14,080 nucleotides of DNA from Syntrophaceae bacterium UBA6078 (GTDB lineage: Bacteria > Desulfobacterota > Syntrophia > Syntrophales > UBA2210), in assembly GCA_002428735.1 (NCBI GenBank), contig DIXO01000045.1, positions 1 through 14,080 on the forward strand, in the 5' to 3' direction. Numbering within the stretch: the first letter of the stretch is position 1; every line of letters begins with the position of its first letter. Below are positions 1-7,392 of the stretch, piece after piece. Below the pieces are notes generated by a model. That model did no database searches and was not told where the DNA came from. It was given only the letters and a program-made list of their open reading frames with translations. The translations under genes were made by a program, and so were the position numbers.

Positions 1-16
1 TATGTGCCTCAGCTAG

Positions 17-1600
17 TCTAGACCCATCACAAAATTACAACCCGTGGGTCCTTCGGCAATAGCAAGGCCCGGAGGTGATATCCCCAGGGCTTTGAGTGAA
101 GATGAAATCTCTGATGTAATAGAATTGTTTGCAAGGGCAGCCAAAAGAGCCATGAATGCAGGTTTTGATGGTGTTGAAATTCACGGTGCGCATTCTTATC
201 TGATAGCACAATTTCTGTCTTCTGCGTGGAACCGCCGTGAGGATCGCTATGGAGGAACACTTGAAAATAGAGCACGGATATTTATCGAAATCTTTCAGGC
301 TGTAAGAGATAGAGTGGGGAAGTTATATCCGGTCTGGTGTAGAATCAACGGTGAGGAAACGGGGATACCCGGTGGAACGACAGGTGAGGAAGCAAAGAAA
401 ATATCAAGAATACTCGAGCCGTATTGTGATGCTATCAGTGTATCCACTGCCGATATTACTTATACCTCTTCCAAGCCCTATTTTTTTCCTCCAGGTTGGG
501 CAGCGCACTTGGCAGCAGGTGTAAAAAAAGCAATTCATCGTCCTGTCATAGGGGTAGGAAGGATTACTCCAGAGTTAGCTGAGCATCTGCTTCAAGAAAG
601 AAAATTGGATTTTATCGCTATGGGGAGGGCATTAAGGGCTGATCCAGAATTGCCCAATAAACTTTATTTAGGAAAATTGAAAGACATCAGACCTTGCATT
701 GTATGCAGTGATTGTGTTGGGAATGCAAGGCCTAATGGTGAAAGATTATGTGCCGTAAACCCAGAGATTGGAAGAGAGGGCTTATATAAGATTGAACAAG
801 TCCCCATAAAGAAAAAGGTTCTTATTGTCGGTGGCGGACCAGCCGGGATGGAAGCCGCACGGGTGGCTGCGTTACGTGGCCATAAGGTGACTCTATGGGA
901 AAAAGGCGAGCGACTGGGAGGAAAGTTGCTGTTAGCTGCTATCCCGCCGTTCAAGGAAGAGATCACGAAGCTCATCAAATTTTTGTCATCTCAGATTACA
1001 AATACCGGTGTTAGAGTAGAATTACAGAAAAAAGCAACCTCGGCTCTTGTGAAAAACTACAAACCCGATGTTGTAATTCTTGCAACGGGGTCGACCCCTC
1101 TTGTGCCACGCATTAAGGGGATCAACGGCCTAAATGTTGTGACTGCCGAGGATGTCCTGGGCGACAGGGTTAATGTTGGAAAACATATTGCCATCTTAGG
1201 GGGTGGGCAGGTTGGTTGTGAGGTGGCAGCATTCTTGCTAGAAAAAGGGAAAAAGATTACGATCGTTGAGATGATCAGCCTAATCGCGGCAGATCTGGGA
1301 AAGAGACAGGGGAGAGATTTTCTCATTAATTACCTCACTGAAAGGGGTGTTACACTTTTAACTCTAACGAAGGGAGAAGAAATATCAAAGAAGGGCTTGA
1401 TGGTGGTAGACCAATACGGGGAAAAGCATACCATTGAGGCAGACACTGTAGTCCTTGCCTGTGGAGCTATACCTCATGCAGACCTTTTACGGGAGGTAGA
1501 AGGAACTATCCCAGAAGTCCATACCATTGGTGATTGTACTAAGACAGGAAAAATATTGGAAGCGATTGATGAAGGAGCGCGTATTGCTCGCTTGATATGA
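17..1600 (+). CDS. FMN/FAD/4Fe-4S enoate or 2,4-dienoyl-CoA reductase, 5'-truncated
   Basis: Old-yellow-enzyme flavoprotein fused to a pyridine nucleotide-disulfide oxidoreductase domain, the architecture of FadH, 2-enoate reductase and trimethylamine dehydrogenase. It would reduce an activated C=C bond of an (acyl-CoA) enoate in the cytoplasm, passing electrons from NAD(P)H through FAD and 4Fe-4S to FMN. Counting from the GTG at 44: the barrel half keeps HGAH (47-50) and the FMN-phosphate motif MGRALRADP (193-201). Cluster cysteines are 218, 221, 224 and 236. Dinucleotide folds are GGGPAG (263-268) and GGGQVG (386-391), and the FAD-closing IGDC is at 495-498. Similarity already runs upstream of 44 (ITKLQPVGPSAI from base 26) to an in-frame TAG at 14-16, so 44 is not a real start. 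About 140 N-terminal residues are missing. Base composition is more AT-rich than downstream. The family is secure; the substrate is not. Confidence 0.85.
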   Translation, partial: SRPITKLQPVGPSAIARPGGDIPRALSEDEISDVIELFARAAKRAMNAGFDGVEIHGAHSYLIAQFLSSAWNRREDRYGGTLENRARIFIEIFQAVRDRVGKLYPVWCRINGEETGIPGGTTGEEAKKISRILEPYCDAISVSTADITYTSSKPYFFPPGWAAHLAAGVKKAIHRPVIGVGRITPELAEHLLQERKLDFIAMGRALRADPELPNKLYLGKLKDIRPCIVCSDCVGNARPNGERLCAVNPEIGREGLYKIEQVPIKKKVLIVGGGPAGMEAARVAALRGHKVTLWEKGERLGGKLLLAAIPPFKEEITKLIKFLSSQITNTGVRVELQKKATSALVKNYKPDVVILATGSTPLVPRIKGINGLNVVTAEDVLGDRVNVGKHIAILGGGQVGCEVAAFLLEKGKKITIVEMISLIAADLGKRQGRDFLINYLTERGVTLLTLTKGEEISKKGLMVVDQYGEKHTIEADTVVLACGAIPHADLLREVEGTIPEVHTIGDCTKTGKILEAIDEGARIARLI

Positions 1601-1758
1601 GGCGCAAATGTGATTCTAAAAGGTAAAGATTGTGGATTAAATAGTGTCTGTTATTTTTATCATTAAAAAGGGAGTGCGGGAGAGGTAGATAGGTGCACCG
1701 ATTAGACCCTATCTTGAGGTATCGAAGGTCATCGAAGATACCGGAGGCGAGGCCTTGA
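1601..1758. other. AT-rich spacer and composition junction
   Basis: No gene is seen here. The left part is AT-rich, like the flavoprotein gene. From about 1670 the sequence becomes GC-richer, like the rest of the window. It holds a 7-base inverted repeat, AGATAGG (1687-1693) and CCTATCT (1708-1714) with a 14-base loop, and a tandem ATCGAAG repeat at 1721-1737. No residue of the missing N-terminal half of the crotonase at 1759 is recognisable in any frame. I read this as a rearrangement or assembly junction, but no transposase or target-site duplication proves it. Confidence 0.4.
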
Positions 1759-2091
1759 ATGAAGCAACTGGTGGGACTTCTCAAGGCAAAGGAGATGTGC
1801 TATTTCGGTCGAAGCTACGATGCCTCTCAGGCCCTTCAGATGGGACTCGTCAACGAAGTGGTGGGTGAATCCGTGCTGGAGCAACGGCTCAAGGAACGGA
1901 TCTCGGATCTGTGCGATATGGATCCGTCGGCCCTGGCTGTACAGAAAGATATCATCCACAAATGGCTCACCAGCGATCTCGAAACGGCAATGCAGTATTC
2001 GATTCTTGCCATGAAACCCTGTGAGGGGTCGGAGGCTCAACGAAACAGGATGCGGCAGGCGCTTGGCATCAAAGAAACCGACGGTGATTGA
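1759..2091 (+). pseudogene. Enoyl-CoA hydratase/isomerase (crotonase) C-terminal fragment
   Basis: 110 codons matching the C-terminal third of crotonase-family enzymes. The QLVGLLKAKEM segment and the GRSYDASQALQMGLVNEVV segment correspond to the usual 'PRLVG..RAKEL' and 'G..ydA.eAl.iGLVn.vv' blocks. Full enzymes are about 255-270 residues, and the N-terminal half carrying the oxyanion-hole glycines and the catalytic glutamates is absent. An in-frame TGA (1756-1758) directly precedes the ATG, so the reading frame cannot extend upstream. A good-looking ribosome site, GGAGGCGAGG at 1743-1752, sits six bases before the ATG, so the fragment could be translated, but it cannot be an active hydratase alone. 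Its composition matches the liv operon downstream rather than the flavoprotein upstream. A small functional paralogue is a less likely alternative. Confidence 0.7.
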
Positions 2092-2112
2092 ACGTACAGG
2101 CTTACCGTTTTT
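2081..2112 (+). terminator. Possible weak Rho-independent terminator after crotonase fragment
   Basis: ACGGT (2081-2085) can pair with ACCGT (2104-2108), followed by a run of five T (2108-2112). The stem is short and the loop long (18 bases), and the stem begins inside the last codons of the fragment, so this is a weak call. Confidence 0.3.
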
Positions 2113-2157
2113 GATGCTTTTCTTTGTCGTTCGAAATCATATCCCATCGCTTTTGTC

Positions 2158-2187
2158 TTGACACCGGATATCCTTTTCTCTTAAGCT
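2158..2187 (+). promoter_or_regulatory. Candidate sigma-70 promoter of the liv operon
   Basis: A perfect -35 box TTGACA is at 2158-2163. The -10 is poor: TAAGCT at 2182-2187 with an 18-base spacer. The leader from here to livM is about 120 bases and contains a G8 run (2200-2207) and the hairpin at 2206-2225. Placed before the first gene of the transporter unit, it is the best promoter candidate, but the weak -10 keeps confidence low. Confidence 0.35.
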
Positions 2188-2205
2188 ACCCAACACATCG
2201 GGGGG

Positions 2206-2225
2206 GGCAGGTTGCCAAGCCTGCC
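2206..2225 (+). promoter_or_regulatory. Leader hairpin upstream of livM
   Basis: GGCAGG (2206-2211) pairs perfectly with CCTGCC (2220-2225) across an 8-base loop. No T run follows, so it is not an intrinsic terminator. It lies in the predicted leader of the transporter operon, and its role is unknown. Confidence 0.35.
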
Positions 2226-2311
2226 ATATATCTTCCACACGACTGCCCGCGACTCTTGCGCGCATACAGATACCCTTTCTTGATAACCGTCTGCAGAGAG
2301 AGGTGTTCTCC

Positions 2312-3382
2312 ATGGATATGAAGCGGGAGTATTACGAAGACATTGAGCTCATCGGCAGTGGTGTGGTTCTCTTCTGGTCTGCGGTTCTTCTCCTTTTTCT
2401 CTTCACCCTTCCCCTGTATGTGCCGAACTACCACATCTATCTTCTCAATGTCATTATTGTCCACGTGATACTTGCCGTGGGGCTCAACATCCTCGTCGGA
2501 TACACGGGACAGATATCGTTGGGGCATGCCGGTTTCTTCGCCATAGGGGCTTACGGGACGGTTTTCCTCATGACGCACTTTCACGTCCCCTTTATCCTGG
2601 CACTTCCCTTGGCGGCTTTTATCGCCGCCTTTTTCGGCTTTATTCTCGGTCTGCCGGCGCTCAGGCTGGAGGGGCCGTACCTTGCAATTGCGACGCTCGG
2701 ATTCGGTCTGGCCATCATGCATGTCATAGGCACATGGGACATCTTCGGCGGGAGGATGGGGCTCCACGCTCCCCCCCTGGACCTGGGGATACCACAGATG
2801 GGCTTCAGCTGGGTCCTGGGGTCCGATGTCAGTATGTACTACCTCATACTGGTGATTGGCATCATTATGGTCGTGGGCGCCATAAACCTCATGAAAACAC
2901 GCATCGGAAGAGCCTTTGTCGCCATACGGGACAGCGATATTGCGGCGGAGGTCATGGGGGTCAACCTCACCATCTACAAGACCCTCGCCTTCGCTGTCAG
3001 CGCTTTTTACGCGGGTATAGCGGGAGGGCTGTTCGGATTTGTCTGCGGGTTTTTCGATCCCTTTACCTTCAACATGATCCTCTCCATCATCTTCCTCGTC
3101 ATGGTTGTGGTGGGTGGCTTGGGTTCGATCCTCGGCGCGATTATGGGCGCCACTCTGATAACCTATCTTCAGTACGATCTCTTGAAGAATGTCTCAGAGG
3201 CCCCGTACGTGGGAGAGTTTCTTACCAACATTTCCCGAAAATGGTTTACCGTGATCGGCCTGGAGAACGTCGGGGGGATAGCCCTCGGGCTTATCATGAT
3301 CGGGATCGTTATATTCGAGCCGCTGGGTATGTATGGCGTGTGGATCCGAATCAAAAAATACTGGATGACGTGGCCTTTTTAA
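2312..3382 (+). CDS. livM: Branched-chain-amino-acid-type ABC transporter permease (LivM family)
   Basis: One of two inner-membrane permease subunits of a HAAT-type importer. The protein is strongly hydrophobic, with repeated membrane segments from about residue 17 onward. It carries the LivM hallmark GLNILVGYTGQISLGHAG (57-74) followed by FFAIGAY (75-81). A cytoplasmic coupling loop, TRIGRAFVAIRDSDIAAEVM (196-215), should contact the ATPases. At 356 residues it is of normal length. I chose ATG 2312 over the in-frame GTG 2303 because AGAGGTG (2299-2305) ends six bases before it. It is first in the operon, ahead of livH, which reverses the usual H-M order. The family is certain; the substrate may not be leucine, isoleucine or valine, given the acyl-CoA ligase at the operon end. 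Confidence 0.93.
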   Translation: MDMKREYYEDIELIGSGVVLFWSAVLLLFLFTLPLYVPNYHIYLLNVIIVHVILAVGLNILVGYTGQISLGHAGFFAIGAYGTVFLMTHFHVPFILALPLAAFIAAFFGFILGLPALRLEGPYLAIATLGFGLAIMHVIGTWDIFGGRMGLHAPPLDLGIPQMGFSWVLGSDVSMYYLILVIGIIMVVGAINLMKTRIGRAFVAIRDSDIAAEVMGVNLTIYKTLAFAVSAFYAGIAGGLFGFVCGFFDPFTFNMILSIIFLVMVVVGGLGSILGAIMGATLITYLQYDLLKNVSEAPYVGEFLTNISRKWFTVIGLENVGGIALGLIMIGIVIFEPLGMYGVWIRIKKYWMTWPF

Positions 3383-3449
3383 GTCTGATTTACGCGGCAG
3401 GATTGCTTGTTTCGTTCACCGGTATTTTCACGTGTAATGGGGAGACAAC

Positions 3450-4322
3450 ATGATCGGACAACTGGTTGTTGAAGGGTTGGCAATAGGCGCCTGCTATGGT
3501 CTCCTGGCAATAGCCGTGGTCATTATATACAAGACTTCCGAGGTGGTAAACTTCGCGCAGGGGGAAATGGCGATGTTTTCGACCTTCGTGGCCTACCATA
3601 TCCTGCTTCATTATCATTATCCCTTCTGGCTGGCTTTTATCATCACCATGGTGTTCGCGATCCTGCTCGGCGTGGCTATCGAATTTGTCTTTCTTCGTCC
3701 CGCCAAGGAGCCAACCGCGCTCGGGCTTATTGTGCTTACCCTTGGGGCGGAAATGCTCCTCATGGGGCTGGCAGGGTGGAAATGGGGCGCGGAACAGAAG
3801 TATTTTGAAATCCCCATGGCGTATAATGTTACCCACGAACCGATAAAGGGAATTATCATAAGCGACTGGGCGATCGGCGTCTTTGTAGTGGCCGCCGTTC
3901 TCATGACGCTCCTCTATCTTTTTTTCAGATATACCCGTCTGGGCGTGGCAATGAAGGCCACGCAGCAGAATAAAAACGCCGCCAAGATCATGGGTGTCCG
4001 TGTGGAACGGATGTTTTCCCTTGCCTGGGGGTTGAGTTCGCTTATGGGCGCCGTGGCCGCCATGTTTTTCGCCTCGCGGGCGACACTGGATACGAACTTC
4101 ATGATGGAACCCTTTCTCAGGGCTTTTGCAGCGGCGGTGCTGGGAGGGCTGATGAGCATCCCCGGCGTCCTCATCGGAGGCGAACTGCTCGGGTTGATAG
4201 AAAATTTCTTCGGATACGTCTGGCCGGAATGGAAGCCGATTGTCGCGTTTCTGGTGATTGTCATTGTGCTGTGTGTGCGTCCCAGCGGTCTGTTCGCGAA
4301 GCATTACGTAAAGAAGGTATAG
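3450..4322 (+). CDS. livH: Branched-chain-amino-acid-type ABC transporter permease (LivH family)
   Basis: Second permease subunit, pairing with the LivM-type protein to form the transmembrane path. The N-terminal signature runs GLAIGACYGLLAIAVVIIYK (9-28) then TSEVVNFAQGEMAMF (29-43), the classic LivH 'G...Y.L.A.G..liYg...vvNFAhGE' block. A coupling loop RYTRLGVAMKATQQNKNAAK (160-179) leads into IMGV. At 290 residues it matches the family length. A clear ribosome site GGGGAG at 3439-3444 precedes the ATG. The gap after livM is 67 bases and the next gene follows after 142 bases containing a hairpin. Confidence 0.93.
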   Translation: MIGQLVVEGLAIGACYGLLAIAVVIIYKTSEVVNFAQGEMAMFSTFVAYHILLHYHYPFWLAFIITMVFAILLGVAIEFVFLRPAKEPTALGLIVLTLGAEMLLMGLAGWKWGAEQKYFEIPMAYNVTHEPIKGIIISDWAIGVFVVAAVLMTLLYLFFRYTRLGVAMKATQQNKNAAKIMGVRVERMFSLAWGLSSLMGAVAAMFFASRATLDTNFMMEPFLRAFAAAVLGGLMSIPGVLIGGELLGLIENFFGYVWPEWKPIVAFLVIVIVLCVRPSGLFAKHYVKKV

Positions 4323-4337
4323 CTCCTGTACGCCGGT

Positions 4338-4355
4338 GCCACAAAATACTGTGGC
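4338..4355 (+). promoter_or_regulatory. Intercistronic hairpin between livH and livK
   Basis: GCCACA (4338-4343) pairs perfectly with TGTGGC (4350-4355) across a 6-base loop. No T run follows. It sits at the start of the 142-base gap before the binding-protein gene, where processing or stabilising stems often set a higher level of the binding protein than of the permeases. That role is inferred from position only. Confidence 0.4.
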
Positions 4356-4464
4356 TTGATACCATTCGGCCCGGGGCTTCACCCGTGAGGATGCAGTACT
4401 GTTTCGAGTATAAAGGAAAGCGGAATCCAATATGGGAATTCAGACGAGATAAAAGGAGGGAAAC

Positions 4465-5661
4465 ATGAAAATCACAAAAACAGTGTGTACGGTTTTGCTG
4501 GCGGTTGTCTGTATGGTTGCGATGGCTCAGGACAGCTTTGCCGTCCAGCCCGGGTTCGACGGCAAAGAGATTCGCATAGCGCAGTGGGGACCCCAGACGG
4601 GACCCGCGGCGCCGTGGGGTTCGGTAGCCAGGGGGAGCGCCATCCTCTTTAACCTTATCAATGAGGAGGGGGGTATCCATGGGAGAAAGATCAAATATTT
4701 TGTCCGGGATGACCAGTACAACCCCGCACAGACAAAGGCGGTAGCCAAAGAACTGGTTGAACGTCAGGGGGTCTTTGCTTTTGTTGGCGGGGTCAGTGCC
4801 GCCTGCGGCATGGCGGTCAAGGATTACCTCGCGCAGAATAAGGTTATCTGGTGCGGCCCGTCCACGGCGATTGTGGAATATGTGTTTCCACCGCAGAAAT
4901 ACCTCTTTGGCGTATACCCGCTCTATGAGGATGAAGCGAGCATTCTCACAAAATACCTTGTTGAGAAAAAGGGATTCAAGAAGATCGGCTTCTTTTATCA
5001 GAATGACTCGTACGGCAAGAACGGTCTCGCGGGATGCAAGCAGCGGCTCGCCACCTACGGGATGAAGCTGGTGGAGGAAATCCCCGTTGAACCAGCGGAG
5101 AAGGACCTCGCCTCGCAGATGCTGAAGTTCAAGAACTCCGGCGCCGAGACCGTCATCATGTGGGTCAATCCTACCACGGCCGTCATCGCGCTGAAGACCT
5201 GCGCCACCATCGGCTATAAGCCGCAATGGGTATCTTCCAATACCCTTTCGGACTACCCGCTCATGTACAAGATATCGGGGGGGCTGTTTGAAGGAGTTAT
5301 TACGGGGGCGTTCGGGCTGACTCCCGATTCGAGCAATCCTCTGCTGGTCAAATACCGCGAAGCGGCGAAACGGATGGCTCCCGACGAGAGATGGGGAACC
5401 TTTTTCCTCGCTGGCATCCTGTTTGCGGAACCCTTTGTCGAGGCTTTGAAGAAAGCGGGGCCGGACCTCAGCACGGAAGGCTGCCTGAAGGCACTGAATT
5501 CAATAAGGAATTTCCAGGGTATCGGACCTGAAGTCAATTTCAGCGAGGGCGTCCATCAGGGAACGGACTCCATTCAGATCCAGCAGTGCGGGCCGGGCGC
5601 GTCCTACATCCTGCTGCAGGACTGGGCGTTCAATGACCTGGCAACATGGAAAAAGAAATAG
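4465..5661 (+). CDS. Periplasmic substrate-binding protein of the ABC transporter (LivK-like, type 1 fold)
   Basis: Extracytoplasmic receptor that captures the substrate and delivers it to the LivH/LivM-type permeases. An N-terminal signal peptide is clear: MKITK, a hydrophobic core (6-20), and a likely cleavage after SFA (24-26). There is no lipobox cysteine with a small -1 residue, so it should be a soluble periplasmic protein. The mature part begins with IRIAQWGPQTGPAAPWG, the usual start of LivK-like receptors, and continues with NLINEEGGIHGRKIKYFVRD and a KGFKKIGFFYQNDSYGKNG block, typical of the periplasmic-binding type-1 fold. At 398 residues it is of normal size. A strong ribosome site AAGGAGGG at 4454-4461 precedes the ATG. 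The ligand cannot be read from the sequence; amino acids, aromatic acids, amides and urea all use this family. Confidence 0.9.
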   Translation: MKITKTVCTVLLAVVCMVAMAQDSFAVQPGFDGKEIRIAQWGPQTGPAAPWGSVARGSAILFNLINEEGGIHGRKIKYFVRDDQYNPAQTKAVAKELVERQGVFAFVGGVSAACGMAVKDYLAQNKVIWCGPSTAIVEYVFPPQKYLFGVYPLYEDEASILTKYLVEKKGFKKIGFFYQNDSYGKNGLAGCKQRLATYGMKLVEEIPVEPAEKDLASQMLKFKNSGAETVIMWVNPTTAVIALKTCATIGYKPQWVSSNTLSDYPLMYKISGGLFEGVITGAFGLTPDSSNPLLVKYREAAKRMAPDERWGTFFLAGILFAEPFVEALKKAGPDLSTEGCLKALNSIRNFQGIGPEVNFSEGVHQGTDSIQIQQCGPGASYILLQDWAFNDLATWKKK

Positions 5662-5699
5662 CGAGTCACGGCCTGTTCGCGGTGATCACGGGGCGGGGC

Positions 5700-5725
5700 C
5701 GCGTGAAGACAAACGCGCGGTCTTC
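5700..5725 (+). promoter_or_regulatory. GC-rich intercistronic region with two mutually exclusive stems
   Basis: GAAGAC (5705-5710) pairs with GTCTTC (5720-5725) over a 9-base loop. An overlapping alternative pairs CGCGT (5700-5704) with ACGCG (5713-5717). The 125-base gap between the binding protein and the first ATPase is otherwise empty and GC-rich. No T run follows either stem, so partial attenuation or 3'-end protection of the upstream message is more likely than full termination. Confidence 0.4.
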
Positions 5726-5786
5726 GCCCGATCATTGAGATCGATTTTTGCACTATCAGAAATGCGGGGCATGAGGATCAATCACA

Positions 5787-6563
5787 GTGTCTCTCTTCAA
5801 GGTTGAAAATCTCAGCATACAGTTTGGCGGCCTGAAAGCGGTGAATAACGTGAGTTTTGAGGTTGAAGAAAACGCCATATTCTCCATCATCGGTCCCAAC
5901 GGGTCGGGTAAAACCACTATTTTTAACCTGATAAACGGCATCTATAAGCCGGATTCGGGGAGGATTCTCCTCAACGGCGAAGATCTGGTGGGATCCCGGC
6001 CGGACCGAGTGGCCCAGAAGGGGATAGCGCGCACCTTCCAGAACATAGAACTCTTCACGAACGCCACCGTCATGGACAACCTGATGCTGGGACGCCACAT
6101 TCACATGAAGACCGGCGTCTGGAGCGGGGTGACCGCCACCCTCTTCGGCCGGAGATCTCGTGCGGCAAAAGAAGAAGTCAAGAACAGGGAGTTTGTGGAG
6201 CAGATCGTCGATTTTCTCGACCTCCAGTCCGTGCGGGACAAATTCGTGGCAAACCTCGCCTACGGGAAGAGAAAGCTGGTGGAACTGGGAAGGGCTCTCG
6301 CCCTGGAACCGACCGTGCTCCTCCTGGATGAACCATCGGCAGGGATGAATACGGAAGAGAAGGAAGATCTGAACATATGGATTAAGGATATTCAGGAAAT
6401 ATACAAGACAACCATCTTATTGATCGAACACGACATGAATATGATCATGGGCATTTCCGACCGAATCCTCGCGATCAACCAGGGAGAGATGATCTTTGAG
6501 GGGGTTCCCCACGAAGTCCAGCGCCATCCCGAAGTAATCAAGGCCTACCTCGGGGAGGAATGA
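5787..6563 (+). CDS. livG: ABC transporter ATP-binding protein (LivG family)
   Basis: Cytoplasmic ATPase of the importer. Walker A GPNGSGKTT is at 36-44, the Q-loop RTFQN at 82-86, the family-specific signature LAYGKRK at 157-163 in place of LSGGQ, Walker B VLLLDEP at 177-183 and the H-loop histidine at 215 (IEHDM). The insertion after the Q-loop (about 100-135) is typical of LivG. The length is 258 residues. The start is GTG at 5787, with GAGG at 5773-5776 as a distant ribosome site, and no better in-frame ATG lies nearby. The stop overlaps the first possible livF start (ATGA at 6560-6563), so the two ATPases are probably translationally coupled. Confidence 0.93.
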   Translation: MSLFKVENLSIQFGGLKAVNNVSFEVEENAIFSIIGPNGSGKTTIFNLINGIYKPDSGRILLNGEDLVGSRPDRVAQKGIARTFQNIELFTNATVMDNLMLGRHIHMKTGVWSGVTATLFGRRSRAAKEEVKNREFVEQIVDFLDLQSVRDKFVANLAYGKRKLVELGRALALEPTVLLLDEPSAGMNTEEKEDLNIWIKDIQEIYKTTILLIEHDMNMIMGISDRILAINQGEMIFEGVPHEVQRHPEVIKAYLGEE

Positions 6564-6565
6564 TA

Positions 6566-7363
6566 ATGCTGCAGATAAAGAATATCGAGACATGGTACGA
6601 TCTGATACGGGCGCTTCACGGGATATCCTTTGAGGTACGGGAGGGGCAGATCGTGGCGCTCCTTGGCTCCAACGGGGCCGGCAAGACAACAACCTTGAAG
6701 AGTATCATGCAGATACTCGAAGATGACGACCAGCCGGAAAAGGGGTCCATCGAGTTTCTGGGCAAGCGGATCGACACGAAGGATACGGAAGAGATCGTCA
6801 GGATGGGGATCAGCTATGTGCCGGAGGGCCGAGAAGTCTTTCCCGAGCTGACCGTCCTGGAGAATATCCAGATGGGTGCCTATACGCGCAGGGACAAGGA
6901 AGGCATCAAGGCTGATATGGAAATGGTATTCCGGCACTTTCCCATCCTCAGAGAGAGGAAGGGGCAGGATGCGGGGTATCTGAGCGGAGGCGAACAGCAG
7001 ATGCTGGCGATCGGGAGGGCTCTCATGAGCCGGCCGAAGCTCCTCATGCTTGACGAACCTTCTCTGGGTCTGTCTCCCCTTCTCACGAAACAGATATTTA
7101 ATATCATACGGGATATCAACCAGGAAGGGGTTACCGTTCTCCTCGTCGAGCAGAATGTCAATATGGCTCTCAAGTATGCCGATTTTGCCCTGCTCATGGA
7201 AAATGGCCGGATCGTCCGGGCCGATACACCGGAGGCGCTGCTCGAAGACGAGGATGTCAAGAGATTCTATCTCGGGATTGATACCGACGAGGAACGGGAG
7301 GCCGATGGATACCGGAAGGCCAAATCATCGAAGCGATACCGGAGAAAAGTCAGATTCCGCTGA
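6566..7363 (+). CDS. livF: ABC transporter ATP-binding protein (LivF family) with basic C-terminal tail
   Basis: Second ATPase of the importer, expected to form a heterodimer with the LivG-type protein. From ATG 6566: Walker A GSNGAGKTT (34-42), signature LSGGEQQ (139-145), Walker B LLMLDEP (159-165), and glutamine (196) at the H-loop position in VEQN, as usual for LivF. I prefer 6566 to the overlapping ATG 6560 because GGGGAGGA (6552-6559) would leave no spacing to 6560 but six bases to 6566. Two points differ from short LivF proteins: an acidic insert EDDDQPEK (52-59), and a charged tail of about 25 residues rich in Lys and Arg after the usual end (YLGID, 235-239). The acyl-CoA ligase follows after 29 bases. 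Confidence 0.93.
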   Translation: MLQIKNIETWYDLIRALHGISFEVREGQIVALLGSNGAGKTTTLKSIMQILEDDDQPEKGSIEFLGKRIDTKDTEEIVRMGISYVPEGREVFPELTVLENIQMGAYTRRDKEGIKADMEMVFRHFPILRERKGQDAGYLSGGEQQMLAIGRALMSRPKLLMLDEPSLGLSPLLTKQIFNIIRDINQEGVTVLLVEQNVNMALKYADFALLMENGRIVRADTPEALLEDEDVKRFYLGIDTDEEREADGYRKAKSSKRYRRKVRFR

Positions 7364-7392
7364 ATATGTAGCCCCTATGGAGAGGGAATACC

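Noticed and set aside
1630..1670. AT-rich segment resembling an insertion-sequence end
   Set aside because: No matching inverted terminal repeat, transposase or target duplication is visible, and the resemblance is only compositional.
2303..2311. GTG start for livM
   Set aside because: The GTG is part of the likely ribosome site itself, and ATG 2312 has proper spacing.
3390..4430. Long open frame on the minus strand opposite livH
   Set aside because: It gives a His/Arg-rich protein without recognisable domains and mirrors a well-supported membrane protein gene, so it is a coding shadow.
4411..4430. TATAAA before the binding-protein gene as a separate promoter
   Set aside because: No acceptable -35 box lies 16-18 bases upstream.
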